From NCBI RefSeq assembly GCF_042682745.1, contig NZ_JBHUIO010000008.1:62001-126000 (forward strand): DNA of 64,000 bases, in the 5' to 3' direction. Below the pieces are notes generated by a model, which saw nothing but the letters and a program-made list of their open reading frames with translations, made no database searches and had not been told where the DNA came from. The position numbers and the translations under genes were made by a program. Below, one piece after another: positions 32,814 to 40,758 of this stretch (positions within the stretch are counted from its first letter, which is position 1; every line of letters begins with the position of its first letter). The stretch comes from Tumebacillus_A lipolyticus (GTDB taxonomy: Bacteria > Bacillota > Bacilli > Tumebacillales > Tumebacillaceae).

Positions 32814-33707
32814 TCATCTAGGTATGTTATCTCCTTTATACCAATTGAATCTCTTTATCATTTCTTTTGCTGCTTCTGTAATCTCATTCCCCCTTGAGAA
32901 TCTTTCTGTAAAATAAGTAGCTTTTCTTACAGGCTTACCATAAGTTTCATTGAAATCTCTCATAACTCTCCATACAAAGCCCTCGCAAGCATTAACCGAA
33001 TTGCCTACATAAATATCAAAATCACTGACTTTCAGATTATTAGGATTGTACTCTGGTTTAAATGTTGCCATATACGCATTGCGATTACCTACAAGCTTGA
33101 TTGAGACTGATTTGCTCGTTTGTTTGGTATAAGCAGAAAGAGTGAGGGAAAACTCGTTTGCAGTCCCTCCCACCCAAACACTCCAATTATTACTTATCGC
33201 CTTATCAACAAGGGAGGTTACCACCTCCTCGAACTCCCTGATCTTAAATGCTTTCCAGTTAACATTTCTTTTTTTAGTGAATTTCCGCCAATTATCTTGG
33301 GTTATCGCTTCCGTATCCTTTATCCCGAAGAGTGCGGCAATTTCATTAAAGCCGTCTTCATATTCATTTCTAAAATCGGCAAATTTCCGATCTGCTAAAA
33401 AAAGCGGAATTTGACAATCCCTATAGAGGATCGGTAATACAAATACCTTCTTTGTTTGCATTTGCTTAACCCAAGCCGCCTCTAAGTCACTCTTTACCCA
33501 TTCTGATTCAAGAGCCTCAGGAGTTAATACTAATCCAAGATATTCATTCTCTCTTATGCCATCCTCAGTTTCCCATATCCTTGAATCTCCCACCTTCATT
33601 TTCCATTTGTCAAACCATACATCTACTCCAATCCTTTTCAAGTCCCTTGCTAATTTTTCAACAAATGGTTTATCGATGTTTGCATAGCTGAGAAATATAC
33701 TCGGCAT
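32814..33707 (-). CDS. TIR-domain protein with unknown C-terminal domain
   Basis: 297 residues from the ATG at 33707 (GGAGAG seven bases upstream). Residues 1-125 form a TIR domain: MPSIFLSYANIDKPFVEKLA, then VDVWFDKWKMKVGD, then ESEWVKSDLEAAW, which carries the Glu expected for NAD-cleaving TIRs. The following YRDCQIPLFL segment is also TIR-like. Residues 140-297 are a domain I do not recognise, with FEEVVTSLVDKAISNNWSVW and NPNNLKVSDFDIYVGNSVNA. It starts 13 bases after the GNAT gene, so both form an operon. AT-rich, flanked by spo0A remnants; likely acquired. A defence or signalling role is inferred from the domain. Confidence 0.8.
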   Translation of the reverse strand: MPSIFLSYANIDKPFVEKLARDLKRIGVDVWFDKWKMKVGDSRIWETEDGIRENEYLGLVLTPEALESEWVKSDLEAAWVKQMQTKKVFVLPILYRDCQIPLFLADRKFADFRNEYEDGFNEIAALFGIKDTEAITQDNWRKFTKKRNVNWKAFKIREFEEVVTSLVDKAISNNWSVWVGGTANEFSLTLSAYTKQTSKSVSIKLVGNRNAYMATFKPEYNPNNLKVSDFDIYVGNSVNACEGFVWRVMRDFNETYGKPVRKATYFTERFSRGNEITEAAKEMIKRFNWYKGDNIPR

Positions 33708-33720
33708 ATTGACGCTCTCC

Positions 33721-34443
33721 TTATTTACGTTTTGATACAGTATAGTTACCACTACTCCCCAAACAGAAACTAGAAGTTAATAATTTTTCAACCGTAACCT
33801 CCATTAATACATCTTTACTTTTTCTTTTTGAGACCCTTGTAAAGCCCACACGTTCATAGTATTTAGCTAATCTGCTAGAGCTTTTAAATATTGCATCATC
33901 TTTCGAAAACGAAGACTGCATAGGTTTGGATATCAAGAAAATCATTCCACTCGCATTTCTTATTAAATTCCTGAAAGAATATTGTATTAACTTGATACCG
34001 ATTTCTCTTCCCCTTAAGAACGGGTGGACATCTAGGCGCGAAACGTAGAATAAACTGCCGACAAGAAAAGGGTCATCATATAATTCCTCTTCCTCTATCT
34101 GGTCTGCTCTACTTCCAATTACAGCATGATCCCCATCAAGGGCATCAAGCCAACAAAACCAGCTTTCGCCAATTTCTTCTTTCCACTCACTGGGGAATTC
34201 TGTGATCGTTAGTTCTGCAAGAATTACGTTTTCAATAGATTTACTGGTAAAATTGTTCTTATCTTCATCCGAAATACCCAATTTGTCTTGCAGAAATTCG
34301 TAATCGGACTCTAATTGAACAGTATGAGAGATTGGCATAGTATCAGTATCATAATCTACAGTTGGAAAATCATGAAAACAACTCAAGTGGTAGGTAACGA
34401 TTAGATCGAGTTCGGAATCAATCAACTTGTTTACAGATTTCAT
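33721..34443 (-). CDS. GNAT-like acetyltransferase upstream of the TIR gene
   Basis: 240 residues, GGAG eight bases before the ATG. The acetyl-CoA-binding region is visible as SRLDVHPFLRGREIGIKLIQ near residues 133-155, followed by SSSRLAKYYERVGFTRVSKR, the usual GNAT strand-loop. The N-terminal 100 residues are acidic and not typical of GNATs. It forms an operon with the TIR protein, with AT-rich codon use unlike the neighbouring core genes. Acceptor unknown; it may modify a host or phage target or the TIR partner. Confidence 0.75.
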   Translation of the reverse strand: MKSVNKLIDSELDLIVTYHLSCFHDFPTVDYDTDTMPISHTVQLESDYEFLQDKLGISDEDKNNFTSKSIENVILAELTITEFPSEWKEEIGESWFCWLDALDGDHAVIGSRADQIEEEELYDDPFLVGSLFYVSRLDVHPFLRGREIGIKLIQYSFRNLIRNASGMIFLISKPMQSSFSKDDAIFKSSSRLAKYYERVGFTRVSKRKSKDVLMEVTVEKLLTSSFCLGSSGNYTVSKRK

Positions 34444-34620
34444 AGCAGATTCTCCACCTTATTAATTTCAAATAATAGGAAGACTGTAAATTATAGCTAG
34501 TAGATAATAATACTTTATCAATTTCCGAGGCTATTGTCGATTCATTCATCAAACCAGAATCTCAGCGATTTGCTGCCTCCGTCTTGCGCCGAACAAAAGA
34601 AACAATGAAAAAATCATCAG
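34444..34620. other. Intergenic stretch upstream of the GNAT-TIR operon
   Basis: AT-rich, must contain the operon promoter on the minus strand, but no hexamer pair stands out. No gene seen. Confidence 0.3.
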
Positions 34621-34874
34621 GTGAGATGGAAGAAGTTTATAGGCTTCAAAACAGGCATTTCGGCTTTTCACAATTAGGATGTATGATAGCCAATGTCCCC
34701 CAAATCCTTAATACATCTGGCTTCGTGAAAGATTTCAAAATCTTGGCCTCAATCCGCAACTTATCTGCAACCATCGCAATGAACTCCGGATCAAGTTCTC
34801 CTTGCCCAAGTTGACCCTGTTGCCGAAGAGGTTGCGGATCGAATCGACATATCTGGTAGCAATCTCATATACAA
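34621..34874 (-). pseudogene. Degenerate copy of the spo0A 3' end plus its downstream flank (inner copy)
   Basis: Positions 34736-34874 match the last 130-140 bases of spo0A on the minus strand (VDSIRNLFGNRVNLGKE, a small deletion and frameshift, then EFIAMVADKLRIEAKI). Positions 34621-34705 match 35775-35860 downstream of intact spo0A. The distance between the two landmarks is the same in both copies (112 bases), so gene end and flank were copied as one unit. There is no start codon or upstream domain. Confidence 0.85.
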
Positions 34875-35133
34875 CTAATTTAGCCTCTCCTCAACACTAC
34901 TACTAGTGGCTGATATGTATTGGTTTCTAATTTACAGATTTTATCCTCTACCTATTAGTAGGTTTCTGTTTCCATAACCTTTGCGAATTTGTGAAAAAGA
35001 TCAGCAGCACCTCACAAGCGACAGGTTTGCACAAAAAATATGCGCTACCACTTCCGTACTTGTCCACACCGCTCTCCTTTCTTCTTCATATCAATGAAAA
35101 AGAGAGGAGTAATGTTATGAAATAAAAAGATCA
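34875..35133. other. AT-rich stretch between the inner spo0A remnant and the 180-aa gene
   Basis: Holds a short inverted repeat (ACCTA TTAG TAGGT near 34968) and, at 35112 and 35116, tiny start-stop frames (ATGTTATGA) just after GAGGAG. No gene that I can support. Confidence 0.35.
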
Positions 35134-35676
35134 ATGGGCAAAACCAACAGACTCAATGAAAGATTCCGCAGAGATAGCCTTTCGCATCCCCGTTTTTTTA
35201 AGCCATCCGAGCACTTAGAAAAAGCTCTGCTGTTCCCGCGCACACTTCCTGATACGGAGCAATACCCGGAAAAAACACTGACCAGCGTGCGTCGCATCGT
35301 TTTATCCAGTTATGGACTGATCGCAGTCAATATGCAACAAGTCTTCGCCACGTATACGCAAACCAACACCGGTAGCCCGCCGCCTCCCCCTTCCTGGGAA
35401 GGCACGCCGTTTTTGCAGATTGAACCCGCAATGGCATTCCAACGTGGTCTGCCACTCCTGCTGATTAAGGAAAGTGGTGTCGCAAGCCTCGGGATGTGGA
35501 GTCCCACCGTCGAACCCTACTTTATCATCGAATGGAATTCCTCGTTGCCGCTTGACGCTTTCTTCAAAAGTGTAGAGTGGAAAGAGATTTTCCAAAATTG
35601 GACAGCACAATTGCGCTCTGCCTATTACATTCAAACTGAGCCGGAATTCAAGTACCGCTGCGGTCAGAACGACTAG
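35134..35676 (+). CDS. Uncharacterised protein, probable nucleotide-processing fold (180 aa)
   Basis: Soluble, 180 residues. The middle has RRIVLSSYGLIAVNMQQVFA and the segment TPFLQIEPAMAFQRGLPLLL, followed by IKESGV and EPYFIIEWN. I recall a widespread uncharacterised family with the same (N/L)QIExAMAxxxGLPLLxxxExG pattern. It looks like the Glu-containing loop of TIR-like or deoxyribosyltransferase-like folds, but this is memory and resemblance only. A Pro run (SPPPPPSWEG) precedes it. The ribosome-binding site is poor (GAGGAG is 26 bases away), so the N-terminus may be truncated. It lies on the strand opposite to spo0A, between intact spo0A and its inner remnant, and ends in its own terminator. 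Confidence 0.55.
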   Translation: MGKTNRLNERFRRDSLSHPRFFKPSEHLEKALLFPRTLPDTEQYPEKTLTSVRRIVLSSYGLIAVNMQQVFATYTQTNTGSPPPPPSWEGTPFLQIEPAMAFQRGLPLLLIKESGVASLGMWSPTVEPYFIIEWNSSLPLDAFFKSVEWKEIFQNWTAQLRSAYYIQTEPEFKYRCGQND

Positions 35677-35691
35677 TAGTCGAAATAGCTC

Positions 35692-35732
35692 AAAGAAAAG
35701 GAGATGTTTTTGACATATCCTTTTCTTGTTTT
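35692..35732 (+). terminator. Terminator after the 180-aa gene
   Basis: AAGAAAAGGA and TCCTTTTCTT arms flank a 15-base loop and are followed by GTTTTG on the plus strand. Confidence 0.6.
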
Positions 35733-35746
35733 GCTCCAAACACAAA

Positions 35747-35777
35747 CACCCAATAAATCACGAGGATTTATCGGGTG
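35747..35777 (-). terminator. Terminator of spo0A
   Basis: CACCCGATAAAT, seven-base loop, ATTTATTGGGTG (one mismatch), then TTTG on the minus strand, about 110 bases after the spo0A stop. Confidence 0.55.
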
Positions 35778-35886
35778 AGATGGAAGACGTTTATCGACTT
35801 CAGAACAAGTTGGTTGGCTTTTCAAGATTGGGATGTATGAGAGCCGCGTTCCCGAAAACCGTTGTTACATAAGGCTGCACTGCCGC

Positions 35887-36651
35887 TTACGAAATCTTCG
35901 CTTCAATCCGCAGTTTGTCCGCCACCATCGCGATAAACTCGGAGTTGGTCGGTTTCGCCTTGCCCACGTTGACGGTGTTGCCAAACAGGTTGCGGATCGA
36001 GTCGACGTTGCCGCGGCCCCATGCCACTTCGATCGCATGGCGGATGGCACGCTCCACTCGGGACGGGGTGGTGTTGTACTTGTCGGCGATCTTCGGATAC
36101 AGCACTTTGGTGATCGAGCCTAGGATCTCGACATCTTTGTAGACCATCCCGATCGCCTCGCGCAGGTAGTGATAGCCTTTGATATGCGCCGGCACGCCGA
36201 TTTCGTGAATGATGTTGGTGATCGAAGCGTCTACGTTCTTGCCGCGAGTCATCTGCTGCTTCGGCGCTACCCCCGGAACGCGAACCACTTGGCGAATGCG
36301 GTTCGCCAGCACATCCATATCGAACGGTTTCAAGATATAATAGGCCGCCCCAAACTCCACCGCTCGCTTCGTAATGTTCTCCTGACCAAAAGCTGTCAGC
36401 ATGATCACTTTCGGGTCGTACGAGAGTTGCATGCCCTGAATCTTTTCCAAAACGCCAATGCCGTCAAGCACAGGCATGATGATGTCCAAAATGATCACAT
36501 CTGGTTGTTGGATTTCCAACTGTTCCAGAACTTCGTTTCCGTTATACGCGACGCTGACGACTTCCATGTCGTTTTGCTCGGTGACAAATTCTTTTAAGAG
36601 CTCCGCGAATTCGCGGTTGTCATCTGCGATCAGAACTTTGATATTCTTCAC
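35887..36651 (-). CDS. spo0A: Stage 0 sporulation master regulator Spo0A
   Basis: 254 residues from a GTG at 36651 (AAGGGGG upstream). Receiver domain 1-125: IKVLIADDNREFAELLK with the acidic pair, phosphorylated Asp in DVIILDIIMPVLDG, Thr in VIMLTAFGQ, Lys in YYILKPFD. A linker follows, then the Spo0A-specific DNA-binding domain ITNIIHEIGVPAHIKGYHYL, PSRVERAIRHAIEVAWGRGN and VNVGKAKPTNSEFIAMVADK. Phosphorylated Spo0A switches the cell to sporulation. The promoter region has a sigma-H-like promoter overlapping a 0A box, plus a second 0A box, so autoregulation is likely. Two degenerate copies of its 3' end lie 1.1 and 3.3 kb downstream. Confidence 0.97.
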   Translation of the reverse strand: MKNIKVLIADDNREFAELLKEFVTEQNDMEVVSVAYNGNEVLEQLEIQQPDVIILDIIMPVLDGIGVLEKIQGMQLSYDPKVIMLTAFGQENITKRAVEFGAAYYILKPFDMDVLANRIRQVVRVPGVAPKQQMTRGKNVDASITNIIHEIGVPAHIKGYHYLREAIGMVYKDVEILGSITKVLYPKIADKYNTTPSRVERAIRHAIEVAWGRGNVDSIRNLFGNTVNVGKAKPTNSEFIAMVADKLRIEAKIS

Positions 36652-36693
36652 TGAGATTAAACCCCCTTGTGTACGCTCACCCAACTGAAAAGA

Positions 36694-36722
36694 TATTTCG
36701 ACAATGCACTTTTTATTCCTCT
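36694..36722 (-). promoter_or_regulatory. Sigma-H-like promoter of spo0A overlapping a 0A box
   Basis: Minus strand AGAGGAATA (36714-36722) fits RNAGGAWWW; after 11 bases GTCGAAATA (36694-36702) fits RNNGAATWW with one mismatch. TGTCGAA (36697-36703 on the minus strand) is a perfect 0A box overlapping the -10. Confidence 0.6.
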
Positions 36723-36825
36723 AATAGCCCCTAATAAACATTTTGACTTGTTTCAACAAATTCCGAGTCCATTAACATCTATTTTAACACAATCAGTGCG
36801 AATCTTCTTATAAAGGAGACACTTT

Positions 36826-36832
36826 TGTCGAA
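36826..36832 (+). promoter_or_regulatory. Second 0A box upstream of spo0A
   Basis: TGTCGAA followed by AA, a perfect Spo0A-binding heptamer, about 130 bases upstream of the sigma-H-like promoter and 125 bases before the next plus-strand gene. Nothing else is evident in the 305-base gap 36652-36956. Confidence 0.5.
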
Positions 36833-36956
36833 AAGTTTTTCAATCGTACACGCAAAATAGCTAAATAGTCCCACAGATATTGCAACTTGCTGAAACCTAA
36901 CCGGATCTGCCTTCGTCTATCCTAGTAATCATTTGGAACGCTCGGGAGCGAATGCG

Positions 36957-37496
36957 ATGAATCGAAAAATCAAAGTGCTTTTGCTGATCATCGGTACTCT
37001 GATGGTCCTGACCGGCAGTTTCATCTACCAGCAGCAGGCGAGCATTCAAAGCCTTTTTTCACCCACGACTGCAGATGGACCCCAAATAGATACTACACCG
37101 CCAAAGCCGCTGGAAACGCAAGCTCTTGAGCTCGGAAGCGCGACGATCTCCAACTTGACGATCGAGCAGATTAAGAAGAATGTGAAGCTGGCGATGACCG
37201 AAGGGGAAGTGGAAGCGCTGTTTGGCAAGCGACATTACATCGTCGAGGATGCGACGAGCGGTCGACAGATGTGGCGGTATGATTTTGCAGATCAGCCCTA
37301 TCAATACCCCGCTTCGTCCGATCAAAATGAGGACATCACCATCGCTCGCCCTGACGAGGCTGGACTGCAGAGCGGAGCGCTCAACTTCCATCTCTTCGTC
37401 GAATGGGAGCAACCGAACCGCTCGGGGAAGATTCTCGCCTACTCACTTAATGAGAAAGGAACGGTCATCGATCAAGACCTTCTCGCTTCAAATTGA
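36957..37496 (+). CDS. Membrane-anchored protein with BamE/SmpA-like domain
   Basis: 179 residues from the ATG at 36957 (GGGAG upstream). Residues 5-25 are hydrophobic (IKVLLLIIGTLMVLTGSFIY), a signal anchor. A Pro/Thr-rich linker follows. NVKLAMTEGEVEALFGKRHY with a later GRQMWRYDF resembles the BamE/SmpA motif (lkxGMtexeVxalfGxP...wxY). It would sit outside the membrane. Function unknown. It is divergent from spo0A and shares a terminator with spoIVB. Confidence 0.65.
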   Translation: MNRKIKVLLLIIGTLMVLTGSFIYQQQASIQSLFSPTTADGPQIDTTPPKPLETQALELGSATISNLTIEQIKKNVKLAMTEGEVEALFGKRHYIVEDATSGRQMWRYDFADQPYQYPASSDQNEDITIARPDEAGLQSGALNFHLFVEWEQPNRSGKILAYSLNEKGTVIDQDLLASN

Positions 37497-37504
37497 TACG
37501 ATGC

Positions 37505-37533
37505 AAAAAACGCCCATCTGCTGGGCGTTTTTT
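37505..37533. terminator. Bidirectional terminator between the BamE-like gene and spoIVB
   Basis: AAAAAACGCCCA, five-base loop, TGGGCGTTTTTT: perfect stem with A and T tracts on both sides. Confidence 0.9.
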
Positions 37534-37542
37534 GCTGTCACA

Positions 37543-38856
37543 TCAGGAAGCGGCAGCCGTCTTCGTTTTTACACCCGCTTCGTTGAGCATCCATTCGATG
37601 AAAACCCCGTACCCTTGCGTCGGATCGTTGACAAAAACGTGCGTTACCGCCCCGACAACTTTGCCATCTTGCAGGATCGGACTTCCGCTCATCCCTTGGA
37701 TGATCCCGCCCGTTTTCGCCAGCAGGCGCGGGTCGGTGATCTTGATCACCATGCTCTTCGTCGCCGGATATTTTTGGCGCATCACATTGACGATCTTGAT
37801 CTCAAACTCTTCGACAGCTTGACCGTTGACGACTGTGAGGATCGTCGCTTTCCCTTCGTGTACCTGCTCTGCCAGCGCTACCGGCATCGCCTTCTTGACC
37901 TTGGCGTTGTCTGGCAACGACTCCATCTTGCCGAAGATCCCAAAATCGCTGTTGCGGGTGATCGAACCGAGCACACGCTCTTCGTCGATAAAGATGCCCC
38001 GCTTTTCACCAGGTGTCCCGCTCTCCCCTTTATCGATCGAAGTGACGCGGGAGTGAACGACCTGGCCTTCTCCGACACCGATCGGCTGTCCGGTGTCCAC
38101 ATCTGTTATCACATGCCCTAAGGCACCGAATACTTTTTGCTCCGGCTGGAAGAAGGTCAGCGTCCCGACGCCGGCAGCCGAATCGCGGATGTAAAGTCCG
38201 ATGCGATACGTCTCCCCATCGTTGTCATAGATCGGTTTGACCTTCAATTTCAGCTGTTCTTTGGCGCGCTTGATCGTAAATTCTAGCGGGCGCTGCGCCT
38301 TGCCCGCCTTGTTGATCCATTCGGCCGCCTGTTCGACAGAAGCGACCTTGCGCCCGTCGATCGCGGTGATGATGTCGCCCACTTTTACCTGTGCCTGTTC
38401 CGCAGGCGAGACCGAGTTGCCGCCCGTCCTGACCAAGTTGTACCCGACGACCATAATCCCTGAAGACTTCAGCTTCACACCGATCGATTGTCCGCCCGGA
38501 ATGACTTTCAAGTCGGGGACAACATTCACATGAACCGACTTGACCGGGATCATGCCAAAAAGTTTAACCTGCAAGTCTGCTGTGCCAGTTTTTCCTGAAT
38601 CGAGCTTGAGAGGTTGTTTGAGGTGAGCAGCAACTTGTGACGCAGGGGACCCGCCGAGCGAGACCACTTCTGGTTGCGAGGTGATCACCGTCGCAAAGGA
38701 GGGAATCCCAAAGTCAAGCGCTGTACTGGTGCCTTGCAAGATCCGCAATTCTTGGGGAATGCTTGCGAGCTGATGAATAGGTGTGAACCAACACAAAGCG
38801 ACAAACAATGTTGCGACGAAAAGTCCTAAGAGCTTTCTGCGAGTGTGTTTTGTCAA
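37543..38856 (-). CDS. spoIVB: SpoIVB serine peptidase
   Basis: 437 residues from a TTG start 11 bases after GGGGAG. An N-terminal membrane segment (LLGLFVATLFVALCW) is followed by a PDZ domain near residues 125-190 (SAGEQAQVKVGDIITAIDGR-like order). The SA/PA-clan peptidase domain has FGALGHVITDVDTG (His) and IIQGMSGSPILQDGKVVGAV (Ser). Secreted from the forespore, it cleaves SpoIVFA and triggers pro-sigma-K processing. The position next to spo0A is conserved in Bacillota. Confidence 0.95.
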   Translation of the reverse strand: MTKHTRRKLLGLFVATLFVALCWFTPIHQLASIPQELRILQGTSTALDFGIPSFATVITSQPEVVSLGGSPASQVAAHLKQPLKLDSGKTGTADLQVKLFGMIPVKSVHVNVVPDLKVIPGGQSIGVKLKSSGIMVVGYNLVRTGGNSVSPAEQAQVKVGDIITAIDGRKVASVEQAAEWINKAGKAQRPLEFTIKRAKEQLKLKVKPIYDNDGETYRIGLYIRDSAAGVGTLTFFQPEQKVFGALGHVITDVDTGQPIGVGEGQVVHSRVTSIDKGESGTPGEKRGIFIDEERVLGSITRNSDFGIFGKMESLPDNAKVKKAMPVALAEQVHEGKATILTVVNGQAVEEFEIKIVNVMRQKYPATKSMVIKITDPRLLAKTGGIIQGMSGSPILQDGKVVGAVTHVFVNDPTQGYGVFIEWMLNEAGVKTKTAAAS

Positions 38857-39019
38857 ACCATCTCACGCTCCCCTTCCTTCCCTGTCTGCACCTCCGTATA
38901 CCTCTGTCAATCGACAGTGTCATCTTGGAGTGATAGCTTTAGAATACCTCTCACGCCAAGCGCCTATCCTGCGAAACATCTGGCATGAGTACTCGCTTTT
39001 GGCACTCTGCCCATCGCCC

Positions 39020-40747
39020 TCAAGCCTTAATAGCACTGGCGCGGTCGAGCATTTCGCTCGCATGTTTTCTGGTGGTTTCGGTTAGCTCCACACCGGAGAG
39101 CATCCGCGCGATCTCCTCGATGCGCTCCTCCTGACTCAGCTGGTTCACTTCCGTTTTCGTCTGCACATCATCCTGATGCTTCTGAATCAGGAAGTGCGCA
39201 TCTGCCATCGAGGCGACCTGCGGCAGATGGGTCACGCAGATCACTTGTCGGCGAGCACCGATCAGCGCCAACTTCTCCGCCACCGCTTGGGCAGCGCGGC
39301 CGGAGATGCCCGTGTCCACCTCATCGAAGATCAGCGTGCCCACATTGTCGACATCGGCGAGGATCGTCTTGATCGCCAGCATCGTGCGCGAGAGCTCCCC
39401 GCCTGATGCGATCTTCGCAAACGGCCGCAACGGTTCGCCCACGTTTGGCGAGAACAGAAATTCGACCCGATCGATGCCCCATTCGCTGACATGCACTTTG
39501 CGCGAACCGATCAACAGACCGTCCGCATCTTGAATCTGGGTAAAGGTGATCGCAAACTGCGTCTTCGGCATCATCAGTTCGGTCAGCTCATCCATGACCG
39601 CATGGGACAGCTCTTCTGCCGCCCTGCGCCGCGCTTTGGAAAGCGATACGGCTCGCTTGGCCAGCTTCTCCCCTTTGCGCGTCGCCACTGCGCTCAACTG
39701 TTCGAGACGCTCTTCATGATGTTCGAGCGCATGCAGCTCCTCCTCGATCTTCGCTGCAAATGCGAGGATGTCTGCCACCGAATCCCCATACTTTTTCTTC
39801 AGGCGGTTCATCGTGTTCAGCCGCTCTTCGATCTGGTACAGACGCGCCGGATTGAACTCGATCTGATCGCGGTAATCGCGCATCATGTGCGCTACCTCTT
39901 CTAACTGATACAAGGATGACTTGATCAGGTCGAGCGCCGGAAATAAAGTCTCATCGTAGCGGACAACGCTTTCCAGCTCGCGGATGACGCGGTTGACGCT
40001 GTCAAGGGTGGACGTGCCCCCGCGCTCTCCGTGGTAGAGCACCTCATAAGAGGAGTTGGACGCATCGAACAGCTTCTCCGCGAAGGACAGCTTCTGGTGC
40101 TCCTCTTCCAGCCGCTCGTCCTCCCCTTCGCGCATTCCGACCTCGCGGATCTCCTGCAGCTGGAAGCGCAGAATGTCCAATCGCTGAATACGCTCCTGCT
40201 CGCCGAGCTTCGCATCGCGAAGCGCTTTTTTCGCGTCGCGATAGTCGAAATAGGCAGCTTCTACTTTCGCCCGCAAGGAGAGCAGCTCTTCGCCGCCGTA
40301 CGCATCAATCAAGGCGAGCTGTTCCCGCACTTCATGCAAAGTCTGGTGCTCATGTTGTCCGTGCATGTTGATTAAGTATTGCCCAAAATTCTTCAGCATC
40401 TGCACGGTGACCATTCTTCCGTTTATTCTGCAAACGCTTTTGCCGGCAGCCGATATCTCGCGGACGATCAGCACGTTGTCATCTTCAAGCTCCAATCCGT
40501 ACTCGCCGATCAATTCGAGAAATTCTGGACTTGGTTCAATGGCAAAAAGAGCCTCGATCGCAGCTTTGTCTTTGCCCTGCCGAACAAGATCGGACGAGGC
40601 GCGACCGCCTAAGATGAGACTCACCGCATCGAGCAAGATCGATTTGCCAGCACCGGTCTCCCCGGTGAGAATACAAAGGCCCGCTTGCAGCGACAAGCGC
40701 ACCTCTTCGATCAGAGCAAAATTCCTAACTGACAGTTCCAAAAGCAT
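39020..40747 (-). CDS. recN: DNA repair protein RecN
   Basis: 575 residues, an SMC-like ATPase. Walker A is LTGETGAGKSILLDAVSLIL (residues 28-47). A long coiled-coil centre follows (LDILRFQLQEIREVGMREGE to ARRRAAEELSHAVMDELTEL). The signature is ASGGELSRTMLAIKTILADV and Walker B TLIFDEVDTGISGRAAQAV, with the switch in ICVTHLPQVASMADAHFLIQ. Early responder at double-strand breaks. The neighbour of argR as in other bacilli. Confidence 0.96.
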   Translation of the reverse strand: MLLELSVRNFALIEEVRLSLQAGLCILTGETGAGKSILLDAVSLILGGRASSDLVRQGKDKAAIEALFAIEPSPEFLELIGEYGLELEDDNVLIVREISAAGKSVCRINGRMVTVQMLKNFGQYLINMHGQHEHQTLHEVREQLALIDAYGGEELLSLRAKVEAAYFDYRDAKKALRDAKLGEQERIQRLDILRFQLQEIREVGMREGEDERLEEEHQKLSFAEKLFDASNSSYEVLYHGERGGTSTLDSVNRVIRELESVVRYDETLFPALDLIKSSLYQLEEVAHMMRDYRDQIEFNPARLYQIEERLNTMNRLKKKYGDSVADILAFAAKIEEELHALEHHEERLEQLSAVATRKGEKLAKRAVSLSKARRRAAEELSHAVMDELTELMMPKTQFAITFTQIQDADGLLIGSRKVHVSEWGIDRVEFLFSPNVGEPLRPFAKIASGGELSRTMLAIKTILADVDNVGTLIFDEVDTGISGRAAQAVAEKLALIGARRQVICVTHLPQVASMADAHFLIQKHQDDVQTKTEVNQLSQEERIEEIARMLSGVELTETTRKHASEMLDRASAIKA

Positions 40748-40758
40748 GTGTTAGCCCC

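Noticed and set aside
32470..32916. Plus-strand frame across the outer spo0A remnant
   Set aside because: It is antisense to the Spo0A-like reading frame, which is the one with homology.
31882..35886. Expectation of an integrase, transposase or IS element in the island
   Set aside because: None of the frames in the island resembles an integrase or transposase; only the displaced spo0A ends point to insertion.
35833..36123. Plus-strand frames across spo0A
   Set aside because: Shadows of spo0A with no ribosome-binding site or family.
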